Shown in pieces: positions 1-10,864 of a stretch of DNA of 64,000 bases. Each line of letters opens with the position of its first letter. Position 1 is the first letter of the stretch. The notes beneath the pieces were generated by a model. It made no database searches. It was not told the DNA's origin and was given only the letters and a program-made list of their open reading frames with translations. Source of the stretch: Persicaria tinctoria (lineage: Eukaryota > Streptophyta > Magnoliopsida > Caryophyllales > Polygonaceae); contig JBANSL010000004.1 of the NCBI GenBank assembly GCA_037127255.1, positions 31,936,467-32,000,466 on the forward strand. Direction: 5' to 3'. The position numbers were made by a program, and so were the translations under genes.

Positions 1-1240
1 CAGTGAGGACACTGTAATGTTTAAGTATGGGGTGGGGAAAGGGCTTACTTTATCCATATTTGACTTTATTTGACCATATTTGTGCATATTTAAAGTTTAT
101 TTCTTGAATTGCTTATACATGGCTACTTTGGAATTTATTATTAATTTATGTGCTTATATGCATGTTTTCCAAAAATTTGAAAAAATGACCCCCCATTGAA
201 AATTTTGATTAATGTCATGGAAGCTTTATATTGAGCTCGACGATGCAAAATTAGATTCATTAGAGATATAGCATGAAATTGCCTAGTAAAGGGAAGTCAC
301 AATGAAGTGCATATTTCGATGAAAACCATGAAAGGAGGTAAATTTGATATTGCTTTTGACATGTTGCATGATAAGAGGATGGAGGACTTTATATTTCCAT
401 ATATGCTCATATGTTTATATTTTTCTAGCCTTACCTAAGCTTATGCATGACAAAAGCCATATTATGCCTTATTTTATACATTGCTCCACATGATCTAAAT
501 ATTTTCCATTCTTTACCTTATTTCCTATCCGGGGATTATGTTGAGAATGATGTTACATTATGGAGATTGTTATATGGTTGTTGTTATAATATTTGGAGTT
601 TGGCAGGAAATTGTTTGAAATATATGGAAAATTTAATGAGTGAAAGAAAATCCGATCACCTCAGGAGATAAAGGTAGATCGACCCTGCTTACTGAGATAA
701 TAGTTCAGTGAGATAGGACACACAGGTGAGGAGTCCAAAGCACTAAGTATCCGGGGCCATTCATGACACCCATGTTTGCGACTCGCGAGAAGGCAGTGCT
801 GAGGTTAGAGAGGTAAAAGCATTATATTAAAAAAAAAGCATTGAGCAAAAGAGAGAAAGGTGATGATTTTTATGAAGAAGGAATGTGGTTGAGAAGGTTT
901 GGAAATAATGCATTTCCCCGGATTATTAAGACCACATTGCAAAAAATTGCCCACCTTTAGCCTTTTGCCAATCTACTCCTTATTGAGCTTAAATTAAAAT
1001 CCTCTTAATTATTAATTCTTTGTCACTTATGAAATGTTTTGCATAACCCTCCTTTTGTGAGTAGATGTTGCTTTTTATTTCCACATGCATGGATTTGTGA
1101 CACTAGTACCTTTTCAAGGATGGAAATTGAATGCAGGGTTATATGACAATGAATCTATGACGTTGAGAGTTTTGATTTCTTCCCCTGAATGACAAATAAA
1201 AGTATTGCTTGAGGACAAGCAAGCTTAAGTATGGGGTATT
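1..1240 (+). mobile_element. Element A, 3' non-coding internal part
   Basis: This is the tail of an LTR retrotransposon that enters from the left edge. It matches, block by block, the non-coding stretch between the ORF and the 3' LTR of element B (from about 9640) and of element D (from about 21970). It holds a polypurine-like motif (TAAGTATGGGGTGGGG) near 22-37 and a second one ending at 1240, immediately before the LTR. No convincing coding sequence is present. A short ORF at 447-671 recurs in D but not in B, which suggests chance conservation of element DNA. Confidence 0.85.
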
Positions 1241-2309
1241 TGATGTGATCCGAATCTGCGACGTTTTATAGTAACTTTTATATCGTTTTCTGCATACAAT
1301 TTATGCATTTGGGCTAGAATAGTACATAATCTATGTAGTTTATGTTTATTTTCCAAATTATGGAATCTACACTAGTTTTTGTTTAAATTCGCAGAATTCG
1401 AGGAAATTTACGGCAGTTCTGAGAAAGGAAGAAAAGCTCAAAAGTCAACTACAGAAGTCCACGGGCAAGAAGCAGCGGAACCAGGACAAATCAAGCTGGA
1501 AGCAAGGAAAAATCGACTCGAGAACATCAAGTCGATATCGACTACACCTTGTCGATATCGAGTACCACTAAGTCGATTTCCAGTAAGCTACCTAGAATCG
1601 ACCAAGGAAAGATGAGAAGCGTTAGTCGATATCGACTTCTTTTAGTCGATATCGAGTTGGCCACATATCGAGTCAGAGACACCAGACATCAACAAGTGAA
1701 GCAGGGAGCTGTAGCAGGTTATTCGATATCGACAACATCTGGTCGATATCGAGGAAACACCTAGTCGATTTCCATGTCTGAGCCAAGATTGACGAAGCTG
1801 AGCTGAAACCGAGCAGAATTTAGTCGATGTCGAGTAACTTTACTCAATATCGAGGACGACCCAAGTCGACATGTGTCCTATTAGCTGACATGGAGTTGTT
1901 GAGCACAAGACGAAGAAAACGCTAGTCGATATCAAGGACTCCTACTCGATATCGAGTACATCTCAGTGGCGGATTCCGAGCTATCCGAATATCTTGTTAA
2001 GTATCTATCCCGAAGCCGATGGTGATATTTTCGAGACCAAATTCTATCCACATCTATCAAGAGCTATCAAGTCAAGGGAGAAGATATTTTACCTACTTTA
2101 GATATAATTCCTTTTAGATATAATTATTTATTTCCATGTTTAATCTTTAAAGTAAGTAGATAGATAGAAATAGATATAGATAGACTTTCTTACCTTGATT
2201 AGCAAGGGTTGGAAGCCTATAAATGAAGCCCTAGGGGGCTGATTTTCATTCATTCAAGTCAAGTCGTCTTAGGGCGCAAGGAGGAGAAGAGAGAGAGAAG
2301 GCGAGAGAG

Positions 2310-2383
<74 letters not shown>

Positions 2384-3179
2384 GCGAAAGAGGAAGGAGA
2401 CGAACGGTTGTAAGTTTTAGTTTATTTTATGTTAAAGTTAATTTCTTTTATTATGTTTTGTTTCTAATTTCCTTCTTCTAGGGTTGGGGTGATCCCAACA
2501 TAGATATGTCTGTTTGATTTATGAATTTATGAATTTGTATGTCTTTATCATCATCTGCCAATGTGCTTAATCCTTTGCGAGAGTTGATGAAATTCCTTAT
2601 TCATGATATTGAAGCGAAACTCGACTTGGGTCGTCCTCGATAGTAATTTGGATAGTAATTAGGGTGTATTTGCGAGATCCGACTAATCCTAATTAAGAAA
2701 AGGTAGAAACAAATTAGGTTTTTATGCGAGAGCCTCTATTACCTAAATTGTTGGAATTTGCGAATGTCGATTCTTTGATATAAAGCATGCATCTTTATGT
2801 GATTTATGATCTACACATGTGTTTATTGTTGTGGTGATCCCTAACCTTGGAAGTTTGCATCTTTATTTGTTTTATTTTATTATTTTTATTCGGCACATAT
2901 TCTACTCGATATCAAACCACCATTCTCTCTCCATCCCTCGACATCGACCAACTCTTAGCCGACATCGACAACAACCCTCATCACCCCTTCCCGCTATTCC
3001 TAAACACCAAAACACACTAAACCTAGAACCGCTGACTTCTCTCTTGAGGACGAACCTGACTTCACTATTCTATAGCGGGCTCTTGACTAAAAATTTATTT
3101 GGTCGAGAAACCCTCTCGTCAACTAGCTTATTACTATATTAAAAAAAAAACTTTAACCCAATCTACTCACTACTAATCA
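1241..3179 (+). mobile_element. Element A 3' LTR
   Basis: The LTR begins TGATGTGATC directly after a polypurine-like TAAGTATGGGGTATT and ends near CTACTAATCA. Its layout matches the LTRs of B, C and D: a U3 rich in TCGATATCGA palindromes (about ten between 1530 and 1960), a TATA box (TATAAATG, 2218-2225), a (GA)n run, a decayed leader, and a 3' end resembling theirs. The 5' end is well supported. The 3' end is placed by alignment to the U5 ends of the other copies and may be off by a few bases. The candidate target duplicate to the right is GGCAA (3180-3184); the left copy lies outside the window. Confidence 0.8.
2312..2381 (+). repeat. (GA)n microsatellite in the LTR leader
   Basis: About 70 bp of uninterrupted GA dinucleotides, with imperfect GA-rich flanks from about 2280 to 2400. 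It lies about 95 bp downstream of the TATA box, so it would fall in the transcribed leader of element A. The LTRs of B, C and D have no such run. Confidence 0.97.
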
Positions 3180-3420
3180 GGCAAAAAAGAACATGGCAAC
3201 AAATCGGGGGAAAAAAGAAGTAAAATACAGCAATAGTCAAGTGCATGATGGAGCATTAAGTCTTACTTGTTCCTTGATGATGGAAAGAGATTTTAGCTTC
3301 AGACTCATTCTAGTTTACCTTAGTCCAATTAACTTGATTATGTGCTTTCTATTTTCTTAATGAAATGAATACGCACACCTTGAATCTCTTTATTTCAGAA
3401 ACTTACAGTCCTATTTGAGC

Positions 3421-3573
3421 TTATAGATCATTCATCTCACTTTTCATCAAGGAGATGACCACTAAATAACCCCAAACCTGCACTATATAGGCAGCAAAAT
3501 AAGATCCCAAAGCTGAAATTAATTGTGCAAAACAATCAAAAATCGACTCTTGGTATCCCATCATTGCAAACAA
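3421..3573 (-). pseudogene. Terminal exon of an unidentified host gene
   Basis: On the minus strand a pyrimidine-rich acceptor (ACTTTTTCAG) is followed by 50 open codons and TAA. The peptide is hydrophobic, with stretches such as SYFAAYIVQVWGYLVVISLM, suggesting a membrane segment near a C-terminus. Downstream on the same strand (around 3390) is an AATAAA-like polyadenylation signal. An upstream exon of the same gene is at 13534-13655. The two exons meet in compatible phase and are now separated by the 9.5-kb element B, inserted 31-35 bp upstream of this acceptor. I do not recognise the protein family. The gene is probably broken, although splicing around the insertion cannot be excluded. Confidence 0.5.
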
Positions 3574-3611
3574 CTGAAAAAGTGCAGAAAATAAAACTCC
3601 AACAGCCCAGT

Positions 3612-5858
3612 TGTTGTGAGCGGAATCTGCCATGTTTTACAGTAACTTTTATATCGATTTCTGTATACATTTCATTCATTTGGGTTAAGATAGTACATAA
3701 TCTATGTAGTTTATGCTTATTTGCCAAAATTATGGAATCTACACCAGTTTCTGTTTAAATCGCAGAAATCGAGGCATTTACAGCAATTCTACAGAAGGTC
3801 GGAGAAGCTCGGAAAACCACTACAGAAGTCCAAGGTCAAAACAGCGGAACAAATCGGAGAGCCAAGTCTAGGCGACATCGAGTAACCCTACTCGACCTAG
3901 ACGAGCCATGGCCGAGCAGCCTTGGTCGAGCACACCCTGATCGAGCAAGCCAGACACCCGAGCTCCGGACCCTACTCGACCTCGACAAGCCCTGGTCGAG
4001 GTCGACGAAGCCCAGTCCCCATGTCCGGAGTCGACAAGGAGAAGAGCCGAGCTTGCCGAGAAAAAACCACACGAGGACGACCAGGAGGACTCGCTGCCGC
4101 GGAAAGAAGGACTCGCTGCCGCGGAACGAAGGACCCGCTGCCGCGGACGAAGCCATCCGCTGCCAGCGGAAGGAGCAACTCGAGAAGACCTAGTCGGCCA
4201 ACCTTACTCGAGGTCGACTAGGGCTCGTCGAGATCGACGAGCCGCCCTGAGCCATGTCCGAGCAACCCGAGGAGATCTACCCGAGAAGGTCCGGTCGATG
4301 ACCTAATCCCACTCGAGGTCGACAAGGCCAACTCGAGGTCGACGAGCACCAGTGAGCCAGAGTCCGAGCCACATCGAGCAGAGCCGAGCCAAGCCGAGCC
4401 ACCCAACTCGAGGTCGAGGAGACCTTGTCGAGGTCGACTAGACCCAGATTCCAGAAGCTTCTCGACTTGGCTTGTCCGAGTAGAATTTGGATGTCTTGGC
4501 CATGAAGGAATCCGAGAGTTGCTGGGATCTATCCGATCTATCAAATCTATCCATGGAAGGCGGAATCTATCAACATGAAGACATACCTACCATAATTAGT
4601 TTTATCTTTTCCTTATGGATTTAATTCCATTAAACAATTTATTTATCTTTCAAGCAATTTAGATAGAGATAGATATCTTCTTTCCTAGATTAGCTAGGGA
4701 ATGAAGGCTATAAATAAAGCCCTAGGGGGCTGATTTTCATTCATTCAAATTCAGTTAGATTCAATTTCAGAGAGAAGTAAGTAGTTCCACAGAGAGTTTA
4801 GGAGTTCTAAGGTTTTTAGGGTTTTGGCTTACAGCGAAAGTTGATTGCCAAGATTGTAAAAGGCTTTTGAATATAGTTTTAATGCAAGTTTCTTTTCATC
4901 AATCAATGTCTGCGATTGCAATGAGGCGTGAGTAGTCCACCCACTTCTGGGGCTGGGGTGAGCCCGACGGTGGCCATGTGAGGCGATGCGATAAAGGTCA
5001 GATCTTTTTGTGTGATTCATCTTCTATCCCTATAAGCATGATTCTTTTGCGAGAGTTGAAGGTGATCCTTGTTTGTGTTATTGAAGCGAAAGTGATCTTA
5101 ATGCAACTTGGATTAATTATGTGAAAAAAGGTTAGTAACAATTAGGGTTTATGCGAGAGCCTCTATATGCCTATTTGTTAATGACGAAAGTTATTTAGAT
5201 GGAAAGCATGATCTTTTATGCCTTTATGTGTTGTTTTGCATGGTTATCGTTGTGGTGTTGAAAACCTAGCCTTGGAGGTCTTTTATTATATTGCTTTATT
5301 TCACCGAAATTCTGAGTTCTGTGTTTGAATTTGCAAGCTTTAAAGTTTCTGTCTTTTTCCTGTTTCTGGTCGACCTAGACGAAGCTTCGTCGAGATCGAG
5401 TTACCCCTTGTCGATCTCGAGTTGGGTTTGTCTTAGTCGAGTTGTCTTTTCTTCTTTTTCTGGTCGATTTTCACTTTCTGAGTCACTGTGTTGGTCGATC
5501 TCGAGTACTGTTTGTCGAGATCGACGAGAGCCTTTGCCCTTTATTTGCTGCGTTGTTCTTTCTTTGTTTGCTTTACTTTCTGTCTTTTACTTGTTCTTTG
5601 CTTTTGTTTTAGTTGCCCTTGCCGGGTTATTTGTTTCTTTCTTTCTGTTTCTGCGATTCTGTCTGTTCTGCTCTGCTGCTGTGTCTGTGAGAATCTGATA
5701 GCTACCTGAGAACTGCTGACGTGCTTCCTCGTGGATTCGATCCTGACTTTTCTCTTACTACAACGGGAGGAAGTCTTGTATTATTTGTTGAGACAGGGAA
5801 GTCAATCTGAACTATATTTCATATTTATTTCATACTTGACCATCCTCCTAGTCAACAA
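3612..5858 (+). mobile_element. Element B 5' LTR
   Basis: A 2247-bp LTR, TGTTGTGAGC...GTCAACA. U3 holds a cluster of TCGA-NN-TCGA palindromes (about 3890-4440). The core promoter is TATAAATA at 4709-4716 and is followed by a CCCTAGGGGGC hairpin-like sequence. The U5 part contains a second palindrome cluster (5370-5525) and a pyrimidine-rich tail. Several ORFs of about 100 codons in this LTR (for example 3836-4156 and 5291-5698) read through the palindromes or the T-rich tract and are not credible genes. Confidence 0.92.
4709..4716 (+). promoter_or_regulatory. TATA box of element B 5' LTR
   Basis: TATAAATA sits 1.1 kb inside the LTR in a context (AAGGC-TATAAATA-AAGCCCTAGGGGGC) conserved in the 3' LTR (11962-11969), in C (14812-14819) and in D (24264-24271), and in reverse in F (44871-44877). 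It is the likely start-site selector for genomic RNA of the family. Confidence 0.75.
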
Positions 5859-5861
5859 ATT

Positions 5862-5879
5862 TGCGCTGTTGCCGGGGAA
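5862..5879 (+). promoter_or_regulatory. Primer binding site of element B (tRNA-Asp type, two mismatches)
   Basis: Directly after the LTR end and AAT comes TTGCGCTGTTGCCGGGGA. The sister copy C has TGGCGCCGTTGCCGGGGA at the same place, which matches the 3' end of plant tRNA-Asp, the primer used by Athila-like elements. B differs at two positions within the part that pairs with the tRNA 3' end, which may weaken priming. Confidence 0.8.
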
Positions 5880-5940
5880 GCAATCAATCACGCCCTAGGT
5901 AGTCAGTTCTCACTATTTCTTTGAGTTAGATTGCAGGTAT

Positions 5941-8900
5941 ATGCGTCGTTCTGGTCAAACACCTGAGTTTGACAGCTTAGACGAACCGGAGCGCTACCTA
6001 CACATCCAGTCCAAACTCAAAAGGATCATGTCGGCCGCTGAAACACAGGAACAGCTGATCGCTAGGCTTATCAGGGAACTAGCCACAAGGGATGCCGCTA
6101 TCAACGCTAAAGATGCTGCTATCGCCGCTGAGAGAGCAGCAAGGGAACAAGCACAAGCTGAGCTTGCCCAGTATCCAACCACGACAGAGGACTACATGCA
6201 CCCAACTCTCGTCGTGCCTGAATCGGCGATTCTAATCCCTGAAAACTCTTTTGAAATTCGCACTCAATTTCTTATAGAGCTTAAAAATAATGCCTTTTAC
6301 GGAAGATTTAATGAGTGTCCTCTTGAACATATTACTAACTTTCATGATATGTGCCGTACTCTTGCAGAAGGCACAACTCTGGAATATGTCAAGATGAAAT
6401 CTTTCCGCTGGTCGCTCGTTGGGCCTGCACTGAAATGGCTGGAAGGGCTGAAGGCAAAATCACTCACAACCTGGGCCCAAGTAGAGCAAGAGTTTCTGAA
6501 CAAATTCTTCCCATCTGCCAAAACAGCACATCTCCGCCAGAAAATCACCGCCTTTAAACAGCAGAAAGGGGAACCGCTGGCAAGGGCATGGGAGCGCTAC
6601 AAGGAACTGCTACGATCTTGCCCTACTCATGGACAGCCACCCTACATCATTCGGGAGATCTTCTTCAACTCTCTTGATCAAGTCACTAAGGACAGAATCA
6701 ACAATTATACCCGCTATGAGTATCTGACAATGCCACCCAGTGACGCATGGGGAGTGCTGGAGAAGCTCACTACCTACGACAACAAGTATGGGTCTACTGC
6801 AACTTATGAAGAGAACCCATACGCCAGGCCAGCACCATCCATGCCCCTCTATGAGCCATCAAAGGAGATCGATCCAGATGTCTGGGAACAATACTACAGA
6901 GATCAGAACAGGAAGCTCATCAAGCAAGTAAAGTATCTCTCTGTCAACCAGCCTTGCATAGAATGTGGATCCCAAAAGCACACCACTCCTGAGTGCCCAC
7001 ACACAGTGCAAGTCAGGATGGCAGAGCACCATGAGGATGCAGCTTACGCAGGGGGACCCAATCGCTACATGGGGGACCAAAGGTTTCAGCAACCACAATG
7101 GAACCAAGGAGTCCCTAGGAATCCCCCGCCCTACAGAGCTCCAGGACATCCAGAAAGGGACCAGAAAAAGGATGATATACAGCTAGTCCTGGAGGAAATA
7201 CGGAGGAACCACTCAGAAACTAGGCAGTCCTTCAACTCCGTCTATACTCAGATGCAAGGTGTCAACTCTAGGCTTGGGGAAATTGATATCTGGCGGAAAA
7301 CAGTTGATACACAGATTGGTCAGCTAGCCTCAGGAATCCCCAGACAGTCAGGCGCACTCCCTGGATCTTCAGAACCAAATCCAAAGGGAAAGACTAGACA
7401 CGTCGCTGCTGTAAAACTCAGAAGCGGCCATCAACTGCAAGAACCAGAGGTTGGAAAGCAGCAGAACGACGAAGAACAGCAAGTCGACCTCGACAAGTCC
7501 GTAGTCGATCTTGACAAGGCCGTACTCGACCTCGACAAGACTCTCGTCGACCTCGAGGAGAAATTGCCAGAATCTTCGTCTGCGCCGAACAGCAACTCGA
7601 CTGCACCCAATCCAGTCGATCTCGGCAAGACTCTTGTCGATGTCGAGGAGCCCTTGGTCGAGAAATCTGCAGCAACTCCAACGTCTGTTCTGGCTCCGAC
7701 TCAGAAAAAGAAGCTGCCTTTCCCCACAAAATCTCTAAAGGACCCAGCGGAGAAAAAGTTTCAGCGCTTCATCAAGATGCTTCAGAAGCTGAACGTCACT
7801 ATCCCCTTCACAGAAGCTCTCAATGAAATGCCGTCCTACGTCAAGTTCCTAAAGGAGATTCTGAGCAAAAAGCGATCGATGGCAGAAATCACAGAGGAGT
7901 GCAGCCATCTGGACATATTGGAGAAGAGGCCGGATCCAGGTAAGTTTGCTATAACTATTGGATTTGGTCCATACAGAATTAATGCCCTATGTGATCTTGG
8001 AGCCAGTGTTAGTATTATGCCTTTAACGATTTGGTCCAAGATTAAGATAGGTGCCTTAGAGCATGTGGATGCTAGACTGTACATGGCCAACAACACAGTG
8101 GTCATTCCAACAGGCATGGTGGAAAATGTACCAGTACAAGTAGGTAAATTCTTCGTTCCTGCTGATTTCTTAATTGTTGATATGCAAGAAGATCCTGCTT
8201 GTCCAATTATTCTAGGGAGACCATTCTTGGCGATTGTGGATGCCAACATAAGCGTACGGAAAGGAGTGCTCACCTTCAACATCAGCGATGAGGTAATTGA
8301 GTATTCCTTCAACAAAACTGAAAGGCATACGGGTCCGATGGAAGAGGTCAAATCTATCTCAGCTGGCTACATCACCTGCGGGGAACCCAAGGTCAGAAAT
8401 ATGACCCCTGAGGAGATAGAAAAAAGGGACATGGAGGCCCAGGTGGAGGAGATCATGGAAATACTTAAGGAAAACACAGAGAATCCAATCGACACAGACC
8501 AAGGTAAGTCGTTGTGGATTAATTATTTTTCGGATGCCTTGACAGGAGCTAAGTATGGGGTCAAGATCGACCAAACCCTAGTCGATCTCGACCAAACCAA
8601 GGAGACTCCACCAGAGCCAGTTTCGTCGAGCAGCCAGACGGAAGCCAAACCCTCGTCGATCTCGAGTAGGCTACTCGAGGTCGACAAGAACCCAGCCAAC
8701 ACGACTCCTGCTTCCTCGACACAGAAGCCGCCTAACGCACCATCCCTAGTCGAGATCGACAAGGGTCTTGTCGAGATCGACCACTCTTCGACGGCCTCGG
8801 CTTCTTCTTCCTCGATGATGGTGACTCCAGGACCAAAGCCCTACTCGACCTCGAGTAGGCTTGTCGAGGTCGACCACCACCCAGTGCCACCAGACATGCC

Positions 8901-9399
8901 TTCCTCGATGAGCCACCCGCCAGGAGCAAAGTCCTTGTCGATGTCGAGTAGCCTACTCGAGGTCGACGAGCCACCCTCTTCATCGACTTCTGCTTCTTCG
9001 ACCAGGACACCACCAGAGCCTGCAGTCTCGTCGATCTCGAGGAGCCCTAGTCGAGATCGACCAAATACCGTGGTCCCCGATTCCGTTTCTGCGAAGGTAA
9101 GTCAAGGTATGGATCTTTCTTCTCCTATTTCCATCAAAGATTTATCTATACATGGGAGAGGTTTGCCTTGGTATGTGCGATTGTGCAGGATTTCCAATGA
9201 TGAGCCTAAGGAGTATGAAATTGGAGACAAGCTCTATGTCTCTAAATCAAAGGATCATTGGTTTCCCAACAAATTCAACAAGAAGCGGATGGGACCGTTC
9301 GTGGTGAACAAGATCCATTCTGGAGGATTACAGCTGATGGACAAGAATGGAGTCTTATTTGAGGCCCAAGCTACATGGGCCCTGCAGATGCCACCTTGA
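5941..9399 (+). CDS. Gag-protease polyprotein with repeat hinges and an integrase-like tail
   Basis: An open 1152-codon ORF. Residues about 20-80 are an alanine/glutamate-rich helical region, and about 85-270 are a retrotransposon Gag core. A CCHC zinc knuckle begins at Cys339 (CIECGSQKHTTPEC). Residues about 515-570 are repeats of the type VDLDK. An aspartic protease has its active site DLGAS at residue 685 and a typical ILGRPFL near 760. A second Asp/Ser-rich hinge (about 874-1040) carries more VDLD/VEID/LLEVD units. The last 90 residues (WFPNKFNKK, GPFVV, QATWAL) resemble the C-terminal end of a gypsy integrase. The whole RT-RNase H-integrase core expected after the protease is missing with the frame kept open. 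Element D has the same architecture, so this is a lineage trait. The product would assemble particles and self-process but needs a helper polymerase. Confidence 0.9.
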   Translation: MRRSGQTPEFDSLDEPERYLHIQSKLKRIMSAAETQEQLIARLIRELATRDAAINAKDAAIAAERAAREQAQAELAQYPTTTEDYMHPTLVVPESAILIPENSFEIRTQFLIELKNNAFYGRFNECPLEHITNFHDMCRTLAEGTTLEYVKMKSFRWSLVGPALKWLEGLKAKSLTTWAQVEQEFLNKFFPSAKTAHLRQKITAFKQQKGEPLARAWERYKELLRSCPTHGQPPYIIREIFFNSLDQVTKDRINNYTRYEYLTMPPSDAWGVLEKLTTYDNKYGSTATYEENPYARPAPSMPLYEPSKEIDPDVWEQYYRDQNRKLIKQVKYLSVNQPCIECGSQKHTTPECPHTVQVRMAEHHEDAAYAGGPNRYMGDQRFQQPQWNQGVPRNPPPYRAPGHPERDQKKDDIQLVLEEIRRNHSETRQSFNSVYTQMQGVNSRLGEIDIWRKTVDTQIGQLASGIPRQSGALPGSSEPNPKGKTRHVAAVKLRSGHQLQEPEVGKQQNDEEQQVDLDKSVVDLDKAVLDLDKTLVDLEEKLPESSSAPNSNSTAPNPVDLGKTLVDVEEPLVEKSAATPTSVLAPTQKKKLPFPTKSLKDPAEKKFQRFIKMLQKLNVTIPFTEALNEMPSYVKFLKEILSKKRSMAEITEECSHLDILEKRPDPGKFAITIGFGPYRINALCDLGASVSIMPLTIWSKIKIGALEHVDARLYMANNTVVIPTGMVENVPVQVGKFFVPADFLIVDMQEDPACPIILGRPFLAIVDANISVRKGVLTFNISDEVIEYSFNKTERHTGPMEEVKSISAGYITCGEPKVRNMTPEEIEKRDMEAQVEEIMEILKENTENPIDTDQGKSLWINYFSDALTGAKYGVKIDQTLVDLDQTKETPPEPVSSSSQTEAKPSSISSRLLEVDKNPANTTPASSTQKPPNAPSLVEIDKGLVEIDHSSTASASSSSMMVTPGPKPYSTSSRLVEVDHHPVPPDMPSSMSHPPGAKSLSMSSSLLEVDEPPSSSTSASSTRTPPEPAVSSISRSPSRDRPNTVVPDSVSAKVSQGMDLSSPISIKDLSIHGRGLPWYVRLCRISNDEPKEYEIGDKLYVSKSKDHWFPNKFNKKRMGPFVVNKIHSGGLQLMDKNGVLFEAQATWALQMPP

Positions 9400-10864
9400 G
9401 CATTAATGAAAGTCGGCCTAGCGACTATAAAATCTAGAGCATGTACATAGACTTTTTAGGACATATGAGACTTTGTTTTTGTTTTTTCTTTTGTGGGTAT
9501 ATGTCTTCTACTTTTTCAGGTCAATGGATAGAACCAAAGCTTACTCGGACTAAGAGGTGCTCCATTCGAAATTTTGCAGCTCTGCACACATGTCTTGTGA
9601 GTTTCTTTCTTTACCCTTTACCCTTGTTTTTATATACAGTGAGGACACTGTAATGTTTAAGTATGGGGTGGGGGAAGGGCTTACATTATGCATATTTTCC
9701 ACACTTGACATTATGTGTGCATTATTTCTTGGAATTGCTACATGGCTATTTTGGAATGCATTATTTATTTATGTGCTTATATGCATGTTTTCCAAAAATC
9801 TTGAAAAATGACCCCCATTGAAATTTTTGAATAATGTCATGGAAGCTTATATTGGACTCAACGATGCAAAATTGGATTCATTAGAGATATAACATGAAAT
9901 TGCCTAGTAAGGGGAAGTCACAATGAAGTGCATTATTTCTTGAAAACCATGAAAGGAGGTAAAATTTGAAGTTGCTTTTGACATGTTGCATGATAAGATG
10001 ATGGAGGACTTTATATTTCCATATAATGCTCATATTGTTTATATCCTAGCCTTACCTATGCTTACGCATCACAAAAGCCATAACATGCCTTATTTCAAAT
10101 ATATGCTCCACATGATCTAAATATTTGCCATTCTTTACCTTATCCGGGGATTATGTTGAGAATGATGTTACATTATGGAGATGTTATATGGTGTTTTGTG
10201 TTGTTATTATCATTATTGGAGTTTGGAAGGAATTTGTTTGAAATATATGGAAAATTTAAGGAGTGAAAGAAAATCCAATCACCTCAGGAGATAAAGGTAG
10301 ATTGACCCTGCTCTCTAAGATAATAGTTTGGAGAGATGGGACACATTGTGAGGAGTCCAAAGCACTAAGTATCCGGGGCCATTCATGACACCCATGTTTG
10401 CGACTCGCGAGAAGGCAGTGCTGAGGTCAGAGAGGTAAAAGCAGTATTATTGAGAAAAAGCATGATGAAAGGTGATGAATCTTATGGAGAAGAATGTGGT
10501 ATGAAAAATCAAAAGTTTGAAAGTGATCCATTTCCCCGGATCAAAAGCACCACATTGCCAGAAATCGCCCACCTTTTAGCCTTTTACCTATCTACTCCTT
10601 CATGAGCTTAAATTAAAGTCTTCTTGATTATCAATGCTTTGTCACGTATGAATTATTTGTGCATAACCCTCCTTTTGTGAGTAGATATTGCTTTTATATA
10701 TTTGCACATGCGTGAATCTGTGACACTAGTACCTTTGCGAGGATGGTAATTGACTGCAGGGACATATAAAGAATGAATCTAAGATGTTGAGAGTTTTGAT
10801 TTCTTCCCCTGAATGACAAATAAAAGTATTGCTTGAGGACAAGCAAGCTTAAGTATGGGGTGTT
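9400..10864 (+). other. Conserved non-coding region between ORF and 3' LTR of element B
   Basis: 1.46 kb without a credible ORF, conserved with A (1-1240) and D (21699-23170). It includes a TTTAAGTATGGGGTGGGGG motif at about 9655-9673 and ends in the polypurine tract at 10851-10864. Athila elements carry an extra ORF at this place; none is intact here. Confidence 0.8.
10851..10864 (+). promoter_or_regulatory. Polypurine tract of element B
   Basis: AAGTATGGGGTGTT lies immediately upstream of the 3' LTR and is preceded by GCTTGAGGACAAGCAAGCTT, a block common just before the 3' LTR of Athila/Tat-like elements. It would prime plus-strand synthesis. The same block precedes the LTRs of A and D. 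Confidence 0.75.

Noticed and set aside
447..671. 74-codon ORF with a counterpart at 22438-22623
   Set aside because: Common to A and D, but broken in the youngest copy B; most likely conserved element DNA by descent.
3836..4221. ORFs of about 100 codons on both strands in element B's LTR
   Set aside because: They read through TCGA palindromes in several frames at once and recur only because the LTR is duplicated; no protein character.
5291..5709. 135- and 73-codon hydrophobic ORFs repeated at 12541-12959
   Set aside because: They arise from a T/C-rich U5 tract; Phe/Leu/Val/Cys runs are compositional.
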